Below, piece after piece: positions 60,802-64,000 of a DNA stretch of 64,000 nt (position 1 is its first letter; each line of letters opens with the position of its first letter). The translations under genes and the position numbers were made by a program. Below the pieces are notes generated by a model that made no database searches, was not told the DNA's origin, and saw nothing but the letters and a program-made list of their open reading frames with translations. Source of the stretch: Parvibaculaceae bacterium Mf 1.05b.01 (lineage in GTDB: Bacteria > Pseudomonadota > Alphaproteobacteria > Parvibaculales > Parvibaculaceae); assembly GCA_000509225.1 (NCBI GenBank), contig BAOK01000001.1, forward strand, positions 1,364,001 through 1,428,000, given 5' to 3'.

Positions 60802-60963
60802 CTATTTTGGCTGCTCCTGACCTGTACGCAGACTTTGGGCGGCGCATCCGATGCCAGGAATGTTTGGTGCCGCGCTTTGGGCCTCAATCCGCCCCCTGAT
60901 CCGGTCCACGTAGTAGACTTTGTCGCCGAGAACGGCACCGCCGTAGCCATAAGTGGATGGTCA
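60802..60963 (-). other. Coding-like in-frame stretch after the PBP1A stop codon
   Basis: Beginning at the mrcA stop TGA (60963-60961), the same frame stays open for 52 further codons to TAG at 60804-60802. The peptide begins PSTYGYGGAVLGDKVYYVDR and ends TGQEQPK. Its codons and amino acids look genuine rather than random, yet it has no ATG, and its only early GTG is at codon 18. It may be a readthrough extension (TGA followed by C), a decayed gene, or chance. Confidence 0.35.
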
Positions 60964-63591
60964 GTAAAGGCCACCGGTACCGTTGCCAAGTGGCGTCGAT
61001 GTCCTTGAGGTCACCGGTTGCCCGTCTGGCCCGACAATGTCCCCCAGATCAGGCACACCGGTGTTCACCGGCTCTGCCGCCCGAGGCTCAGTGCCCTCTT
61101 TGAACGCTTCGAGAATTACATTGCTTTCGCCGGGTCCAGCCAGGAGCCCTGTTTTCGCATTCACCCGGACAAGGTTGATCCCTGCCGGGATACGGAACGG
61201 AACCGGCGCCGTATCAGCGAGCGCTGCTGTCATGAAGTCTCTGAATATGGGCGCAGCGACCTTGCCGCCGGTTTCTCCACGGCCCATGGGACGCGGACTG
61301 TCAAAGCCTACAAAGACGCCAACAACGAGGTCTGATGAAAAGCCAACAAACCAGGCGTCGCGTTCGTCGTTGGTGGTCCCCGTCTTACCTGCGAGAGGAT
61401 GCCCAACGGAACGAACCGATGTGGCTGTTCCCCGTTCAACAACGCCCTCTAGCATGGAGACTACCTGATAGGAGGTTTGAGGGCTCAACACCTGGGCGCG
61501 TGTGTCGGGCAGCTCAGGGGTGTCCTGATTTTCCCAGGCATCTGCGACGCATCCCTCGCAGCTGCGCTGGTCGTGGCGGAACACGGTTGTTCCCCGACGG
61601 TCCTGAATCCGGTCAATCAATGTTGGCGTGACCTGGCGGCCGCCATTCACCAGCATGGCATAGGCACTTGTCATGCGAAGGAGTGTCGTCTCGCCGGCGC
61701 CCAACGCCATCGAAAGAACCCGCGGCATGTTGTCGGTAATCCCGAAGCGGCGGGCATAGTCCCGCACGGTTCCCATGCCGATATTTTGCGCCAGGCGCAC
61801 AGTCATGACATTTCGGGATTTCTCAATTCCCAGACGCAATGTGGAGGGTCCGTAGAACCGGTTCCCATAATTCTCCGGCTTCCAGAGCGCCAGCCCCGGC
61901 CCCTGGTCCATCACGAAGGGCGCATCGAGCACCATGCTGGATGGCGTGAAACCGCGATCAAGTGCGGCTGCATAGACGAAGGGCTTGAAGGCAGAGCCCG
62001 GCTGCCGTGTCGCCTGCACCGCCCGATTGAATTCAGACAGTTCGTAGGAGAAGCCACCCTGCAGTGCCAGTACACGACCGGTGTGGACGTCCAGCGCGAC
62101 AATGGCCCCATTCACCTGTGGAAGCTGTCGCAATGCGTAGTGTGTGGGCTTGCCGTCGTCACCGAGGACGGGCTCGACATAGACGATGTCACCAATCGAG
62201 ACCACGTCATGTGGGCGTTTCACTTCCGCGCCTACACGCTTGTCGTCAATATATTTCCGCGCCCAGGTCATTTCTTCGAGCGGAACGGTCGAGGTCACAA
62301 TCTCATCGCGGAATGCGCCGGAAATCTCCCTGGTCGGACGCAAACCGATCTTGGCATAGTCTTCTGATAGGCCAATGACGGTAGCCAGCGTCCAGGGTGC
62401 CAAATCCGTGGCGACATCAATTTCACTGAGTGCGGTTGTCCAGGTGGTGTTCGGAGCCAGCGTGTCAACGGGACCACGCCAACCATGGCGTTGGTCATAG
62501 GCAACGAGCCCCTGGCGCAACGCATCGCGCGCTTGGCCTTGCATTTTGGTGTCGAGGGTCGTGCGAACCGACAGGCCGCTTTCATAAAGCTTTTCTTCGC
62601 CATAGCGCTCATAGAGATCGCGACGGACCTGCTCCACGAAATAGTTCGCTTCCACGAGCTGAGCCCCAAATGCTCGCGGCGTCACCACAAGATCTTCCGC
62701 CCTGGCAACCGATGCCTGATAGGTTGAGATAAAGCCATTGTCGAGCATCCGCCCGATTACCCAGTTCCGGCGGCCAATCGCTTTTTCACGACGGCGGAAC
62801 GGATGGTAATTGTTCGGCGCCTTCGGCAGCGCAGCGAGATAAGCCGCATCCGCCAGGCTGAGTTCGGTCAGGCTCTTATCGAAATAATTGAGTGCTGCAG
62901 CTGCCACCCCATGCGAGCCCAGCCCCAGATAAATCTCATTGAGATAGAGCTCAAGGATCTGATCCTTGGTGAAAGCCCGCTCAAGCTTCAGTGCGAGCAG
63001 GGCTTCCGTCACTTTGCGCTGGAAGGTGACATCGCTGGTCAGAAGGAAGTTCTTCGCCACCTGCTGAGTGATGGTCGACGCACCCACAAGGCGTCGATCA
63101 TTCATCACATTCCACACATTGGTCACGACAGCCCGCATGATGCCACGGGAATCGACGCCAGAGTGAGTGTAGAAATTCTTGTCCTCAGCGGCGAGGAAAG
63201 CCTGCACCACATGTTCGGGGATCGTTTCGATGGGCACAAAGATGCGCCGCTCACGGGCATATTCTGCAATCAGGCTTCCATCGCCCGCGTGGACGCGGGT
63301 CATAATGGGTGGCGCATAATCTGCCAGATGGTCATAGGACGGCAGGTCGTTGGAAAGGCGCCATAGCATATAGAATCCAGCCAGCGCCGCGCCCAAGCCC
63401 AGCACAACCAGACCCGCAAATAGAGTGGCAAACACACGCAACATGCTTCGATTGGCCCCTTTCGCCGCATTCGGTGCCGGTGATGCCACCGGCTCAGCCC
63501 CATTGTCCCGGCGTCGCGCCGCGATACCAGACCATAGGTTTACCACGGCTGTGCGCAACCGCGAGATGTAGTCTTGTGAAAATAAGGCCAA
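60961..63591 (-). CDS. mrcA: Penicillin-binding protein 1A
   Basis: An 876-residue bifunctional class A PBP. A cytoplasmic N-terminus leads to a transmembrane helix (about 55-78). The transglycosylase domain (about 90-270) has EDKNFYTHSGVD and GASTITQQVAKN. An OB-like insert follows, and then the transpeptidase domain with the SxxK serine in QPGSAFKPF near 530, S-x-N-type motif KSRNVMT near 592, and KTGTTNDERDAWFVG near 732. The C-terminus ends NGTGGLY, usual for alphaproteobacterial PBP1A. The start is TTG 63591 or ATG 63444; no strong site decides. It makes and cross-links peptidoglycan. Confidence 0.95.
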   Translation of the reverse strand: MALFSQDYISRLRTAVVNLWSGIAARRRDNGAEPVASPAPNAAKGANRSMLRVFATLFAGLVVLGLGAALAGFYMLWRLSNDLPSYDHLADYAPPIMTRVHAGDGSLIAEYARERRIFVPIETIPEHVVQAFLAAEDKNFYTHSGVDSRGIMRAVVTNVWNVMNDRRLVGASTITQQVAKNFLLTSDVTFQRKVTEALLALKLERAFTKDQILELYLNEIYLGLGSHGVAAAALNYFDKSLTELSLADAAYLAALPKAPNNYHPFRRREKAIGRRNWVIGRMLDNGFISTYQASVARAEDLVVTPRAFGAQLVEANYFVEQVRRDLYERYGEEKLYESGLSVRTTLDTKMQGQARDALRQGLVAYDQRHGWRGPVDTLAPNTTWTTALSEIDVATDLAPWTLATVIGLSEDYAKIGLRPTREISGAFRDEIVTSTVPLEEMTWARKYIDDKRVGAEVKRPHDVVSIGDIVYVEPVLGDDGKPTHYALRQLPQVNGAIVALDVHTGRVLALQGGFSYELSEFNRAVQATRQPGSAFKPFVYAAALDRGFTPSSMVLDAPFVMDQGPGLALWKPENYGNRFYGPSTLRLGIEKSRNVMTVRLAQNIGMGTVRDYARRFGITDNMPRVLSMALGAGETTLLRMTSAYAMLVNGGRQVTPTLIDRIQDRRGTTVFRHDQRSCEGCVADAWENQDTPELPDTRAQVLSPQTSYQVVSMLEGVVERGTATSVRSVGHPLAGKTGTTNDERDAWFVGFSSDLVVGVFVGFDSPRPMGRGETGGKVAAPIFRDFMTAALADTAPVPFRIPAGINLVRVNAKTGLLAGPGESNVILEAFKEGTEPRAAEPVNTGVPDLGDIVGPDGQPVTSRTSTPLGNGTGGLY

Positions 63592-63726
63592 TTTGATGCG
63601 CTATGGTTAATAAAACGGGGGAAACCATCAGTTTTCAGTTTGTACCCATCAATTATGGCAGTCATTTGGCCCCCCGGGGATAAGTGGGCAGCATCTCTTT
63701 TTGTGTTCTGATTCAGAATTCCGCAT

Positions 63727-63754
63727 TTATTAATTGAACATGTTCATTTAATAA
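63727..63754. promoter_or_regulatory. 28-base palindromic operator at the right-edge gene
   Basis: TTATTAA, T, TGAACATGTTCA, T, TTAATAA: symmetric over 28 bases apart from one pair. It overlaps the -35 box of the promoter at 63734-63762, an arrangement that favours repression. Confidence 0.75.
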
Positions 63755-63762
63755 CCTATATA
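63734..63762 (+). promoter_or_regulatory. Sigma-70-type promoter for the right-edge gene
   Basis: TTGAAC (63734-63739), a 17-base spacer and TATATA (63757-63762). The expected start of transcription near 63769 leaves a leader of about 30 bases before the ATG. Confidence 0.75.
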
Positions 63763-63798
63763 GACCTCGAAGCCGATGACAACCTGAGGAAAAGCCCG

Positions 63799-64000
63799 AT
63801 GACCGCCCCTTCAATCGACAAAGATTTTGCAGACAAGTTCATCCACTCCGTCAACCGACCGCTCGAATATGGCGTCTATTTTCTGTTTCATGACTGGTGG
63901 GCTGAAGCACCTCAGTCGGCGATCGACGCCTATCTGGAACAGATGAGAGCACTGCCTGGCGCAAAAGAGGTACTGGCAGAGCGTTATCTGGGAGAGCCCA
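63799..64000 (+). CDS. Partial gene cut by the window edge
   Basis: The first 67 codons of an open frame beginning ATG at 63799, eight bases after GAGGAAA, running off the right edge. The visible residues start MTAPSIDKDFADKFIH, with a Trp-Trp pair in FLFHDWWAEAP and AYLEQMRALPGAKEVLAERYLGEP at the end. I do not recognise a family with confidence; a distant Coq4-like resemblance is too weak to name. The strong promoter and operator suggest a regulated gene. Confidence 0.7.
   Translation, partial: MTAPSIDKDFADKFIHSVNRPLEYGVYFLFHDWWAEAPQSAIDAYLEQMRALPGAKEVLAERYLGEP

Noticed and set aside
60789-60989. 66-codon leftward frame after PBP1A
   Set aside because: It is in another frame and is Ser/Thr/Pro-rich without a site; the in-frame stretch reported separately is more protein-like.

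Overview
The window is a gene-dense stretch of a bacterial chromosome with moderately high G+C. It most resembles an alphaproteobacterium of the Parvibaculum/Rhodobiaceae/Hyphomonas type. That placement is inferred from gene content: a NifS-like desulfurase plus sufBCDS operon headed by an Rrf2 regulator, DUF1329 and DUF455 proteins, an HNE_0200/SO_2930-type diheme cytochrome with its beta-helix partner, betaine-lipid genes btaA/btaB, an M23 peptidase-bactofilin pair, and many fatty-acid and xenobiotic-type enzymes. No rRNA, tRNA, CRISPR array, transposase or phage gene was found, so this is chromosomal backbone with small accessory patches.

Layout. 1-3.9 kb: a leftward run holding a DHH-like hypothetical, a small soluble hypothetical, an ABM monooxygenase, an AAA_28-type ATPase and a sterol-desaturase-family hydroxylase, divergent from a Crp/Fnr regulator. 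4.7-11 kb: a short-chain dehydrogenase, an acyl-CoA ligase with a clear terminator, a ZntB-like transporter, a Pit phosphate transporter, a Nudix hydrolase and a DUF1801 protein. 11-18 kb: cytochrome b561 divergent from a TetR gene over a double operator, a second SDR, a D-aminoacylase-like amidohydrolase, and the diheme cytochrome/beta-helix pair divergent from a second TetR gene over a perfect palindrome. 18-22 kb: btaB/btaA, a block of paired-hairpin repeats, and an Old Yellow Enzyme. 22-32 kb: parE, a DEAD-box helicase, DUF1329, an aldehyde dehydrogenase, a GGDEF protein and two enoyl-CoA hydratases. 32-40 kb: the leftward Fe-S operon (iscR-like, cysteine desulfurase, sufB, sufC, sufD, sufS, sufT, HesB/ErpA type, tfoX-like). 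40-52 kb: alpha/beta hydrolase, anmK, tyrS, an orphan, a VOC protein, rsgA, a diiron ferritin-like protein preceded by two large inverted repeats, a giant AsmA/YhdP-like protein, a 1-Cys Bcp peroxiredoxin and DUF455. 53-57 kb: M23 peptidase with bactofilin, and a tightly overlapping TetR / two-helix membrane protein / Rieske oxygenase operon. 57-64 kb: prfB with a canonical programmed +1 frameshift, a lipoprotein, DUF2306, a LysR regulator, PBP1A, and a truncated gene at the right edge behind a well-formed promoter/operator.

How it fits together. Much of the accessory content concerns lipid and hydrophobic-compound metabolism (acyl-CoA ligase, hydratases, SDRs, OYE, sterol desaturase, Rieske and diiron oxygenases, betaine lipid). 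Several of these genes sit behind palindromic operators of TetR type. The housekeeping content covers Fe-S assembly, cell wall, translation and DNA topology. The least-described systems are the TetR/2TM/Rieske operon, the cytochrome/beta-helix pair, the sterol-desaturase/ATPase/ABM cluster, the inverted repeats around 47.5 kb, and an in-frame coding-like extension after the PBP1A stop codon.
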